Assembly: GCA_013043825.1 (NCBI GenBank)
Contig: JABDNM010000062.1
Coordinates: 1 to 34,003, forward strand
Reading direction: 5' to 3'
From: Flavobacteriaceae bacterium
GTDB taxonomy: Bacteria > Bacteroidota > Bacteroidia > Flavobacteriales > Flavobacteriaceae
Length of the DNA: 34,003 nt
Of this stretch, positions 24,786 through 32,896 are shown one piece after another (positions within the stretch are counted from its first letter, which is position 1; the number at the start of each line of letters is the position of its first letter). The translations under genes were made by a program, and so were the position numbers. Under the pieces are notes generated by a model that did no database searches, was not told the origin of the DNA, and saw only the letters and a program-made list of their open reading frames with translations.

Positions 24786-25883
24786 CTAGCTTTCTTTTTT
24801 GCGGGAATCGATGCGCGTTTGGGCGATCTCAAAAGCCGCCTGGTGGGTCGTGACATCACTGGCTTCGGCCTTGTTTAAGATCTCCAATGTCGTATTGAAG
24901 ATATTCTCTGTTTTACGCATGATCTCCTGCTTTCCATAATTCTCCAATTCGGCATAAACATTTATGATCCCGCCTGCATTGATCAAAAAGTCCGGGGCGT
25001 AAACAATTCCTCGCTCCCGTAATTTCATACCATGTTTTTGCTCATCGGCTAACTGGTTATTAGCGGCTCCAGCGATCACTTTGGCCTGCAATAGGTCGAT
25101 GGTTTCATCGTTGATGGTCGCACCAAGGGCGCAGGGCGCATATATATCCATTTGCTCAGCATACAGATTATCACCATTGTAGATCTGGACTCCATATTTA
25201 TCTCTAACCTGCTCCATGCGTTCGTGATTTATATCACTTATAAATACGTTCGCTCCTTCGTTGCTCAAATGCTCCACCAGTGCCTCTCCCACATGACCAA
25301 TCCCCTCTACATAAACTACTCTGTCTTCCAGGATCTCACTACCAAATTTAATTTTAGCCGCAGCCTTCATTCCCATGAAAACACCGTAGGCGGTAATTGG
25401 CGATGGATTGCCAGCTCCACCATTTTCTTCCGAGATTCCGGTAACATAAGGAGTTACCGTCCGCACCAGGTCCATATCCTCGGTAGTCATCCCTACGTCT
25501 TCAGCAGTGATGTATCTTCCATTGAGCGAATGAACAAATTCTCCAAAGCGTAGCATAAGCTCGGGGGTCTTTTGAGTTTTTGAATCTCCAATAATAACAG
25601 CTTTTCCTCCGCCTAGGTTCAGGCCGGTAATAGCACTCTTGAAGGTCATTCCTCTCGACAATCGCAAAACATCGTTCAAAGCTTCCCACTCAGAGCTATA
25701 GTTCCACATGCGGGTTCCGCCAAGAGCAGGTCCCAATACCGTATTGTGAATTCCAATGATTGCTTTTAATCCTGTATCTTTGTCGTTGCAAAAAACTATC
25801 TGCTCGTGGTTATCAAAAGACGATTGTCCAAAAACCGGGGCTAATTTTTTTAGATCATTCAAATTAACTACTTCAGTCACCAT
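24786..25883 (-). CDS. Leucine (Glu/Leu/Phe/Val family) dehydrogenase
   Basis: The 365-aa protein is a member of the Glu/Leu/Phe/Val dehydrogenases. It has LGPALGGTRMWNYSSEWEAL, the catalytic Lys in ITGLNLGGGKAVIIGD, TAEDVGMTTEDMDLVRTVT and GGAGNPSPITAYGVFMG. The NAD-binding turn is VEGIGHVGEALVEHL, followed by YAPCALGATINDETI and AGAANNQLA. Length and the GGxxMW/PSPxTAxGV pattern fit leucine/valine dehydrogenase rather than glutamate dehydrogenase. It deaminates branched-chain amino acids to 2-oxo acids with NAD in the cytoplasm. It has its own strong promoter and is divergent from the ABC exporter. Confidence 0.93.
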   Translation of the reverse strand: MVTEVVNLNDLKKLAPVFGQSSFDNHEQIVFCNDKDTGLKAIIGIHNTVLGPALGGTRMWNYSSEWEALNDVLRLSRGMTFKSAITGLNLGGGKAVIIGDSKTQKTPELMLRFGEFVHSLNGRYITAEDVGMTTEDMDLVRTVTPYVTGISEENGGAGNPSPITAYGVFMGMKAAAKIKFGSEILEDRVVYVEGIGHVGEALVEHLSNEGANVFISDINHERMEQVRDKYGVQIYNGDNLYAEQMDIYAPCALGATINDETIDLLQAKVIAGAANNQLADEQKHGMKLRERGIVYAPDFLINAGGIINVYAELENYGKQEIMRKTENIFNTTLEILNKAEASDVTTHQAAFEIAQTRIDSRKKES

Positions 25884-25916
25884 AATTTAGATTTGGGTAT
25901 TCATAATTTCTGACTG

Positions 25917-25947
25917 CAAAATTAGTTGATAATTAAGGATATCGCAA
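25917..25947 (-). promoter_or_regulatory. Bacteroidota-type promoter of leucine dehydrogenase
   Basis: On the minus strand there is a -33 TTG (25947-25945), a 20-bp spacer and an exact -7 box TAATTTTG (25924-25917). The start is expected near 25910, giving a leader of about 27 nt. Confidence 0.72.
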
Positions 25948-25993
25948 AAATATATCTTAAAATCGAGAATTTGTTAATAAGTTGCACTACTGC

Positions 25994-27745
25994 ATGAAAG
26001 AGCTCCGTTTCCTCAATAAGTTCTTCCTCAAATACAAATGGCGTCTTTTGCTGGGACTCATCATCACTGCCATTGCCACCATGTTCCGAATTGTCGTCCC
26101 GGCCAAAATTGGTGATTCCATGGATGCTGTTCAAAAGCAGTTCAACGGGGAGATCACCCGGGAAGCGCTGAAAGCCGAATTACTCGAGAATATTCTCCTC
26201 ATCCTGGGGGCAGCTCTACTTTCGGCCTTTTTCACCTTTTTAATGCGACAAACCATCATCGTTGTGTCGCGATATATTGAATTCGATCTAAAAAATGTCG
26301 TCTTTCAACATTACGAACGCCTCAGTCTAAGTTTCTACAAAAAGAACCGTACAGGAGATCTTATGAGCCGCATTAGCGAGGACGTTTCCAAAGTTCGCAT
26401 GTATGCCGGGCCGGCTTTGATGTATAGTACCACAACGGTCACGCTATTCATCGTCGCCATAAGCTATATGGTTTATACGGCACCATTACTAACACTTTAT
26501 GCTGTAGCACCCCTGCCAATTTTATCGATTAGCATTTATAAACTAAGTATTGCCATTCATAAACGAAGTACCGTTGTACAGCAATATCTCTCCAGACTCA
26601 CCACGTTTACGCAAGAGAGCTTTAGCGGGATCTCTGTGATAAAGGCCTACGGGATTGAAGGGCGCACCAATCTGGATTTTGAAGCATTGGCTGAAGGAAG
26701 TAAGGATAAGAACATCGATCTCACCAAGGTCCAGGCACTCTTCTTTCCGTTGATGATCCTGCTCATTGGCCTCAGCAACCTCCTGGTGATCTATGTTGGG
26801 GGCAACCAATTTATCGCCGGGAAAATCGATTTTGGAACCATCGTGGAATTCCTAATCTATGTCAATATGCTCACATGGCCGGTAGCCATTGTTGGCTGGG
26901 TTTCTTCTATGGTGCAGCAGGCAGAAGCTTCACAAAAAAGGATCAACGAATTCCTGGAGGTACAACCAGAGATTATAAATACCGCCACGGAATCTACAAG
27001 TATCCGGGGGCACATCGCATTCAGCAACGTCAATTTTACCTACCAGGACACCAACATTCAGGCCCTGAAAAATGTCTCATTTACGGTAGGGCCCGGGGAA
27101 ACTCTGGCGATCATTGGAAACACAGGATCTGGTAAATCGACCATCCTCGAACTCATCGCCCGACTATACGATGTTGAAACCGGCAGCTATATGATGGACG
27201 GGAGTGCCGCCAGGGATTTGAATTTGGAGGACCTGCGAGACAGCATTGGGTATGTGCCCCAGGATGCCTTCTTATTCAGCGACACGATTCGTAACAACAT
27301 CCTGTTCGGACGAAAGGAAGCCACGGAGGAAGAAGTAATACAAGCTGCGAAAGATGCGGCGGTTCATGCCAATATCATTGGATTTAACAAAGGGTATGAT
27401 ACAATTTTAGGCGAACGAGGCATCACCCTCAGTGGAGGTCAAAAACAACGGGTATCCATCGCGAGAGCCATCATTAAAGATCCTAAGATACTTTTACTGG
27501 ATGATTGCCTTAGTGCCGTGGATACAGAGACAGAAGAAGAGATCCTTAAAAACCTCGAACGTATTACCAAAGACAAAACCACCATTATCGTGAGTCACCG
27601 AGTTTCTTCGGCAAAGAATGCAACTAAAATCATCGTCCTGGAAAACGGAGAGATCATCCAGCAAGGTACTCATACCGAACTGATCAACCGAAAAGGTTAC
27701 TACAAGGAACTTTATAACAAGCAGCTTCAGGAAAAAGAAATCTAG
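25994..27745 (+). CDS. ABC exporter (fused permease and ATPase), multidrug/lipid type
   Basis: With the start at ATG 25994 (an in-frame TTG 12 bp earlier is less likely), the 583-aa protein has a six-helix type I exporter domain (about 15-315). The nucleotide-binding domain (about 335-575) has Walker A GNTGSGKST, Q-loop YVPQDAF, signature TLSGGQKQRVSIARA, Walker B KILLLDDCLSAVD and switch His in VSHR. The residue after the Walker B Asp is Asp where most ATPases have Glu, as in E. coli MdlA. It probably exports lipids or drugs across the inner membrane as a homodimer, or as half of a heterodimer whose partner is not in this window. Confidence 0.93.
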   Translation: MKELRFLNKFFLKYKWRLLLGLIITAIATMFRIVVPAKIGDSMDAVQKQFNGEITREALKAELLENILLILGAALLSAFFTFLMRQTIIVVSRYIEFDLKNVVFQHYERLSLSFYKKNRTGDLMSRISEDVSKVRMYAGPALMYSTTTVTLFIVAISYMVYTAPLLTLYAVAPLPILSISIYKLSIAIHKRSTVVQQYLSRLTTFTQESFSGISVIKAYGIEGRTNLDFEALAEGSKDKNIDLTKVQALFFPLMILLIGLSNLLVIYVGGNQFIAGKIDFGTIVEFLIYVNMLTWPVAIVGWVSSMVQQAEASQKRINEFLEVQPEIINTATESTSIRGHIAFSNVNFTYQDTNIQALKNVSFTVGPGETLAIIGNTGSGKSTILELIARLYDVETGSYMMDGSAARDLNLEDLRDSIGYVPQDAFLFSDTIRNNILFGRKEATEEEVIQAAKDAAVHANIIGFNKGYDTILGERGITLSGGQKQRVSIARAIIKDPKILLLDDCLSAVDTETEEEILKNLERITKDKTTIIVSHRVSSAKNATKIIVLENGEIIQQGTHTELINRKGYYKELYNKQLQEKEI

Positions 27746-27823
27746 TCATTCCTTTGCTTATTAGGTTTTTTTTTAGATTTTTGGCTCTACGATTTGAAAA
27801 ATTAACCAAAAGAGTCAGATAAC

Positions 27824-28225
27824 ATGATGGAGAAAGAAGAAATTCACTCGAAAGTGATGCGCGCCGGTCGACGCACTTACTTTTTTGACGTACGTGAGAC
27901 CAAAGCCGGAGACTATTACCTAACGATCACCGAGAGTAAGAAATTTACTAACGACGACGGATCATTCCACTACAAGAAACACAAGATCTACCTTTACAAA
28001 GAGGATTTCGTGGATTTTAAGGATAACCTGAATGAAATGATCCAATACATCCTGGATGAAAAAGGCGAGGAAGTGATAAGCGAGCGACATCAAAAGGATT
28101 ATAAGCGGGAGGAATTTTCCGAGTCAACCGATTCGGTCTCTGAACCATCCGCCGAAGAAACCGTGGTCGCGGAAGATTCTACAGAGACTTCCAGTTTTAC
28201 CGATATAGATTTTGATGATATTTAA
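27824..28225 (+). CDS. DUF3276 / PUR-like single-stranded nucleic-acid-binding protein
   Basis: The 133-aa cytoplasmic protein has a PUR-type repeat at about 5-80 (IHSKVMRAGRRTYFFDVRET, then DYYLTITESKKF and HKIYLYKEDFVDFKDNLNEMI). An acidic, Ser/Thr-rich, disordered tail ends IDFDDI. DUF3276 proteins of Bacteroidota resemble PUR-alpha and the Borrelia PUR protein, which bind DNA and RNA; the biological role in Flavobacteriia is unsettled. Two tandem ATGs (27824, 27827) are possible starts. The gene is followed by a clear terminator. Confidence 0.88.
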   Translation: MMEKEEIHSKVMRAGRRTYFFDVRETKAGDYYLTITESKKFTNDDGSFHYKKHKIYLYKEDFVDFKDNLNEMIQYILDEKGEEVISERHQKDYKREEFSESTDSVSEPSAEETVVAEDSTETSSFTDIDFDDI

Positions 28226-28248
28226 TCAAAACCTGTTTTAAATTTAAG

Positions 28249-28278
28249 AACCGTTCCAACCATTGGAGCGGTTTTTTT
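28249..28278 (+). terminator. Intrinsic terminator after the DUF3276 gene
   Basis: The 11-bp stem AACCGTTCCAA (28249-28259) and TTGGAGCGGTT (28263-28273), with one G-U pair and a 3-nt loop, is followed by a T run to 28278. Confidence 0.85.
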
Positions 28279-28303
28279 ATCTTTAACTTTTTGGGGCGCC
28301 GTG

Positions 28304-28411
28304 CAGCAAAGCCATGCTCGCTGAACGACCGGGCTGTTCGTTGTATCCCTGAAGTAAAATACCAATTACTTCAGGGGATGCCACTGCCATCCCTCGCCCG
28401 CATGAGTGCTG
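28304..28411. repeat. Compound palindromic element, repeat-like
   Basis: This non-coding, GC-richer stretch contains nested inverted repeats. There is a perfect 11-bp hairpin CCCTGAAGTAA/TTACTTCAGGG (28347-28357 and 28366-28376) and a second hairpin GGGATG/CATCCC (28375-28380 and 28388-28393). Outer complementary blocks are CGGGC/GCCCG (28330-28334, 28396-28400), CATGC/GCATG (28313-28317, 28400-28404) and CAGCA/TGCTG (28304-28308, 28407-28411). It lacks a T tract, and a proper terminator already lies upstream. Its layout resembles dispersed REP-like palindromic elements. Only one copy is in the window, so its repeat nature is inference. Confidence 0.5.
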
Positions 28412-28444
28412 TGAAATGTCAAATACATCATTGATTATAATCTT

Positions 28445-30958
28445 ATGAGAAAAATATCACTACTGCTTCTATTGCTATCCCTTACAGCCATCAGTCAGCA
28501 AAAAACGGTTCAACTTGATTACTATTTACCCACCGATGTTAAATACGATCCCGCAATTCCCACACCAAAGACCGTGATTGGTCATGAGGTTGGCGAATGG
28601 CATATTACCCACGACAAGCTCACACAATATATGTATGCCCTGGCCAACGCCAGTCCGCGTATCACTATAGAAGATCGTGGATCCACCTTCGAAGGTCGCC
28701 CCTTGCTTTTATTAACTATTACAACTCCGGCCAATCATCAGAATATCGAGAGCATTCGCACCCAGCACGTTCAACTCACGGAAAACGGATCATCATCATT
28801 GAACACGGCAAATATGCCTGTGGTTGTCTATCAGGGATTCTCCATTCACGGCAATGAACCCAGTGGATCCAATGCGGCACTCGCTGTTGCCTATTATCTG
28901 GCAGCTGCCCAAGCCCCGAAGATCGACGAACTTTTGAATAACACAGTGATCTTGTTCGACCCCTCCTTCAACCCGGACGGATTACAACGATTTGCGTACT
29001 GGGCCAATATCCACAAAAGTCAAAATGTAAATCCAGACCCCAACGATCGGGAGTACCGTGAAGTGTGGCCTGGAGGGCGGACCAATCATTACTGGTTCGA
29101 TATGAACCGGGATTGGCTCCCGGTGCAACTGCCCGAAAGCAGGGCCCGTATCAAAAGTTTCCACCACTGGTATCCCAATGTGCTTACCGATCATCACGAG
29201 ATGGGAACCAATTCCAGCTTCTTTTTTCAGCCCGGGATCCCATCCAGGACGCATCCGCTAACACCTCAGAAAAATCAAGATCTTACCGGGGCTATCGCAA
29301 AATACCATGCAAAAGCACTGGACAAGATTGGAAGCTTTTATTATTCTGAAGAGAACTTCGATGATTTTTATTATGGAAAGGGATCTACCTTCCCAGACAT
29401 CAATGGCTCTATAGGTATATTGTTTGAACAAGCTTCTTCCCGCGGCCATGCCCAGGAAAGCGACAATGGTGTGCTCACTTTTGCCTTTACCATCCGAAAT
29501 CAGTTTACAGCTGCTTTATCTACCCTGGAAGCATCGGTAAATCTCCGTAAGCAACTGCTGGACTATCAGCGGGACTTTTTCAGCAATGCAAGAAATGAGG
29601 CTAGCAAGGGAGGAGCAATTGTCTTTGGGGATGAGAAAGATGCTTCCCGCGCTTACCATCTCGCCGAAATCCTGCAAAGACATAAGATCAAGTTCCACGA
29701 ATTGCGATCTAACTTTGCTTCCAATGGAAAAAATTACAAGAAAGGATTCGCCTATGTAGTTCCGAAGAATCAGAGGCAGCATAGATTGATCAATGCCATG
29801 TTCGAAAAACGAACCCAGTTTCAGGATAGCCTTTTTTATGATGTGAGTGCCTGGACTTTTCCACTGGCCTTCAATCTGGATTTCGAAGAAGTTTCTATGA
29901 ATCGGGCCGGTTCGGAAGTAATGACCCTGGAAAAAAATAAAGTTTCTTCCCCAGGGCAATCAGAATATGCCTATTTGATGGAATGGCACGATTACTACAC
30001 GCCAAAATTATTAAATCATCTCCTGGGACGTGGGATACGCGCCAAGGTAGCAATGAAGCCCTTCCGTATGAACGGGAAGCAGTTCGACTACGGCACTATA
30101 ATGATCCCTGTTCGGAACCAACAAATGAACGCCCAAAATTTATGGACGATTCTCAGCACGCAGGTACAGGATTTGGGAATCGAGATCACTGCGGTAAATA
30201 CCGGGCTCACCCAGGGAATCGACCTGGGGAGTAGTCAATTTAGGGCGATCACCCAGCCGAAAGTTGCTATTTTGGTAGGAGATGGTATAAGTTCGAACGA
30301 TGCCGGAGAGATCTGGCACCTGTTCGATACCCGCTATGATATGTTGATCACCAAATTGGACGTGAATCGGTTTGGCAGAGCCGATATCAGCAAATACACC
30401 GATATCATTCTTCCTGCTAGTTTTGGGGGTGGATTAACGAAGGAAGATTCGGCTAAGTTGAAAACCTGGGTTAAGAACGGAGGGACGCTTATTGGGTACC
30501 GCAATTCAGGAAACTGGCTACAGAACAACGATTTCCTGAAGCTGGAATTCAAAAAAAAACAGGATACTGCCACCAATATTTCGTTTGAACAGAGGGGAGA
30601 TTACAGAGGAGCACAGGTGATTGGCGGTGCTATTTTTGAAACCGAATTGGATCGTTCACATCCTATCGCCTTTGGTTATAAGAACAAGAAGTTGCCAATG
30701 TTCCGGAATACAACATTGTTCCTCGAGCCCGAGTCCGATAGCTACAACAATCCCATTCGCTACACGTCGAGCCCACTGTTAAGCGGCTATATTTCGGAAG
30801 AAAATTTAGAATTGCTAAAAAATACGGTTCCCTTCAGGGTAGGGAGACAAGGCAGGGGTCGTGTGATCTATTTCACCGATAATACCAATTTCAGAGCCTT
30901 CTGGTACGGCACCAATAAATTACTGATGAACGCCATCTTCTTTGGTGATGAGATGTAA
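28445..30958 (+). CDS. M14-family zinc carboxypeptidase with C-terminal glutamine amidotransferase-like domain
   Basis: The 837-aa secreted protein has a signal peptide MRKISLLLLLLSLTAISQ. The peptidase domain (about 45-370) has zinc ligands His135 and Glu138 (FSIHGNEPSGS), a second-His region DHHEMG (His250/His251), NPDG and MNRDW substrate-pocket motifs, and catalytic Glu328 in ILFEQASSRG. The C-terminal part (about 600-830) contains an amidotransferase-like fold (YTDIILPASFGGGLTKEDSAKLKTWVKNGGTLIGYR). It should trim peptides outside the cytoplasm; no T9SS tail is seen, so it is probably periplasmic. A palindromic element lies upstream and a hairpin downstream. Confidence 0.9.
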   Translation: MRKISLLLLLLSLTAISQQKTVQLDYYLPTDVKYDPAIPTPKTVIGHEVGEWHITHDKLTQYMYALANASPRITIEDRGSTFEGRPLLLLTITTPANHQNIESIRTQHVQLTENGSSSLNTANMPVVVYQGFSIHGNEPSGSNAALAVAYYLAAAQAPKIDELLNNTVILFDPSFNPDGLQRFAYWANIHKSQNVNPDPNDREYREVWPGGRTNHYWFDMNRDWLPVQLPESRARIKSFHHWYPNVLTDHHEMGTNSSFFFQPGIPSRTHPLTPQKNQDLTGAIAKYHAKALDKIGSFYYSEENFDDFYYGKGSTFPDINGSIGILFEQASSRGHAQESDNGVLTFAFTIRNQFTAALSTLEASVNLRKQLLDYQRDFFSNARNEASKGGAIVFGDEKDASRAYHLAEILQRHKIKFHELRSNFASNGKNYKKGFAYVVPKNQRQHRLINAMFEKRTQFQDSLFYDVSAWTFPLAFNLDFEEVSMNRAGSEVMTLEKNKVSSPGQSEYAYLMEWHDYYTPKLLNHLLGRGIRAKVAMKPFRMNGKQFDYGTIMIPVRNQQMNAQNLWTILSTQVQDLGIEITAVNTGLTQGIDLGSSQFRAITQPKVAILVGDGISSNDAGEIWHLFDTRYDMLITKLDVNRFGRADISKYTDIILPASFGGGLTKEDSAKLKTWVKNGGTLIGYRNSGNWLQNNDFLKLEFKKKQDTATNISFEQRGDYRGAQVIGGAIFETELDRSHPIAFGYKNKKLPMFRNTTLFLEPESDSYNNPIRYTSSPLLSGYISEENLELLKNTVPFRVGRQGRGRVIYFTDNTNFRAFWYGTNKLLMNAIFFGDEM

Positions 30959-30979
30959 TTTGGTGAAAATCAAAAAAAT

Positions 30980-31006
30980 GGCCTTCCCCATTGCAAAGGG
31001 AAGGCC
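30980..31006 (-). terminator. Hairpin with T tract on the minus strand
   Basis: The 9-bp stem GGCCTTCCC (30980-30988) pairs with GGGAAGGCC (30998-31006). Read on the minus strand it is followed by seven Ts (30978-30972). On the plus strand, the direction of the peptidase gene, no T tract follows, so orientation favours blocking antisense transcripts. Confidence 0.5.
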
Positions 31007-31148
31007 TTACCAACATATTCACCTTTAAACTAAATAGCTGGGTTTTCGTGAAAGAGTTAACCTTTTATAAACTCCATCACGTGCGAGTAATGTAAGGATT
31101 TTTCAACAAATAACCGGGCTTTACGCTTTTCCTGCCACTATAAACCCC

Positions 31149-31156
31149 TACCTTTG
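31149..31156 (+). promoter_or_regulatory. -7 promoter element of the SulP gene
   Basis: TACCTTTG matches the Bacteroidota TAnnTTTG box exactly and lies 24 nt before the ATG at 31181. A clear TTG at -33 is missing (T-rich sequence only). It argues against the in-frame TTG at 31154, which lies inside this box. Confidence 0.5.
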
Positions 31157-31180
31157 CCGCTATTTTTGAAAATAGCCATT

Positions 31181-32833
31181 ATGCTTCAAACCACTATCAA
31201 GAACTTCACTCAGAACCCAAAAAACGACCTATTATCCGGCCTTACCGTCGCCCTGGCACTGGTTCCTGAGGCAGTTGCATTTGCTTTCGTAGCCGGAGTG
31301 GATCCACTCGTTGGACTCTATGGTGCATTCATCATGGGTATCGTCACCGCACTATTTGGTGGGCGCCCAGGGATGATCAGTGGCGCCACGGGAGCAATGG
31401 CCGTGGTCATGGTTCACCTCATTCAAAAAGGAAACGCAGTGGGAGCTGCCCTGGAAGTGCCCGTCGAAAATCTGGGACTTCAATGGCTTTTCATAACACT
31501 GTTTTTCGTGGGAGGCATACAAATCCTGGCGGGATTACTCCGACTTGGAAAATTTGTACGACTTATCCCCCACCCGGTGATGATGGGATTTGTCAACGGA
31601 CTGGCCATCGTTATTTTTCTGTCACAATTAACTTTGTTTCCGAATGCAGTGCCACAAGATATATCTCTTTGGGAATCTCCCGGAGCCTGGCTCAACGCCC
31701 TGTTCTCGAACGGTACATTCTGGACTATGATGGGGTTAATATTCCTTACTATGGGAATTATGTTCGGGTTACCCAAACTAACAAAGAAAGTACCATCTGC
31801 TTTGATCGCCATCCTGGTGGTTGCCGGGATCACCATTTTCGGAGGCATGGATGTTAGCACAGTAGGCTCATTTATCCAAGAAGGTGGCGGTAACGGACTT
31901 CAGGGTGGCTTACCATCGTTTCAACAACAAGTATTTACCTTATTTCACACTATCGAAGGACATTTTGTATCTACCATCCTGCCTACGGCCTTTATTTTGG
32001 CCGCAGTAGGCCTCATCGAATCATTAATGACCCTGAACCTCATCGACGAAATGACCGAAACTCGAGGAAGTGGCAATCGGGAATGTGTCGCACAGGGTGG
32101 TGCAAATATCTTGAACGGTTTATTTGGTGGTATGGGCGGCTGCGCAATGATTGGACAGTCGATCATAAATGTAAGTTCTGGTGGACGCGGTCGGTTATCT
32201 GGCGCCACCGCAGCGATAGCTCTACTGTGTTTTGTATTATTTGGCGCCCCCTTGATAGAACAAATACCCATTGCAGCCCTGGTGGGAGTAATGTTCATGG
32301 TAGTTGTAGGAACCTTCGCATGGAGTAGTTTCCGCATTCTAAACAAGATCCCAAAATCTGATGCTTTTGTATTGATCACAGTTTCTGCGATCACCGTCTG
32401 GCAGGATCTGGCTGTTGCCGTAATCGCTGGGGTAATTATGAGTGCCCTCACCTTTGCCTGGAAAAGCGCTACCATGATTCGAGCTCGTAAGAGCATTAAA
32501 GAGGATGGAACCAAGGTGTATGAAATTTGGGGACCGCTATTTTTTGGATCGACAACTGCCTTCAATAAAAAATTCGATATCAGGAACGACCCCCAACATG
32601 TGGAGATAGATTTCATCGAATCGAAGGTGAGCGATCATTCAGGGGTGGAGGCACTTCGGAACGTTGCCAATAAATATCTTGAACAGGGTAAGCAGGTAAC
32701 ACTAACGCACTTGAGTCCGGATTGTAAGACGCTTCTTATAAAATGGAACCCTGAATTTGAGACCATCATCCGGGATAGTATTGACGATCCAAGGTACTAT
32801 GTTGTCACCGATCTTTTGGATAGCGAAGTTTAG
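31181..32833 (+). CDS. SulP-family inorganic anion transporter with STAS domain
   Basis: The 550-aa protein has a SulP transport domain of many helices (about 10-425): NDLLSGLTVALALVPEAVAFAF, GLYGAFIMGIVTALFGGRPGMISGATGA, and TRGSGNRECVAQGGANILNGLFGGMGGCAMIGQS, the SulP signature region. A C-terminal STAS domain (about 450-545) has VEIDFIESKVSDHSGVEAL. The family moves sulfate, bicarbonate or other anions across the inner membrane. In marine bacteria bicarbonate (BicA-like, sodium-coupled) is a common role, but sequence alone does not decide it here. Start ATG 31181 places the first helix correctly. It is monocistronic, with a promoter and terminator of its own. Confidence 0.93.
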   Translation: MLQTTIKNFTQNPKNDLLSGLTVALALVPEAVAFAFVAGVDPLVGLYGAFIMGIVTALFGGRPGMISGATGAMAVVMVHLIQKGNAVGAALEVPVENLGLQWLFITLFFVGGIQILAGLLRLGKFVRLIPHPVMMGFVNGLAIVIFLSQLTLFPNAVPQDISLWESPGAWLNALFSNGTFWTMMGLIFLTMGIMFGLPKLTKKVPSALIAILVVAGITIFGGMDVSTVGSFIQEGGGNGLQGGLPSFQQQVFTLFHTIEGHFVSTILPTAFILAAVGLIESLMTLNLIDEMTETRGSGNRECVAQGGANILNGLFGGMGGCAMIGQSIINVSSGGRGRLSGATAAIALLCFVLFGAPLIEQIPIAALVGVMFMVVVGTFAWSSFRILNKIPKSDAFVLITVSAITVWQDLAVAVIAGVIMSALTFAWKSATMIRARKSIKEDGTKVYEIWGPLFFGSTTAFNKKFDIRNDPQHVEIDFIESKVSDHSGVEALRNVANKYLEQGKQVTLTHLSPDCKTLLIKWNPEFETIIRDSIDDPRYYVVTDLLDSEV

Positions 32834-32846
32834 TTAGCTATAACAA

Positions 32847-32878
32847 AAAAGGCGGGATTTTGCCAGATCCCGCCTTTT
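32847..32878 (+). terminator. Bidirectional terminator between SulP and the LVIVD-repeat gene
   Basis: A perfect 12-bp stem AAAAGGCGGGAT (32847-32858) pairs with ATCCCGCCTTTT (32867-32878) around an 8-nt loop. A/T runs lie on both sides, so it can stop transcription from both convergent genes. Confidence 0.88.
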
Positions 32879-32896
32879 CAAATTTAATACGACTTA

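Noticed and set aside
29516-29959. Minus-strand open frame (147 codons) inside the M14 peptidase gene
   Set aside because: Antisense shadow of a protein with intact catalytic residues; no signal, domain or start context.
31945-32616. Long minus-strand open frame (223 codons) inside the SulP gene
   Set aside because: It is wholly antisense to the SulP signature and STAS regions; the composition (many Pro, Thr, Ile) mirrors the complement of membrane codons and no motif is visible.
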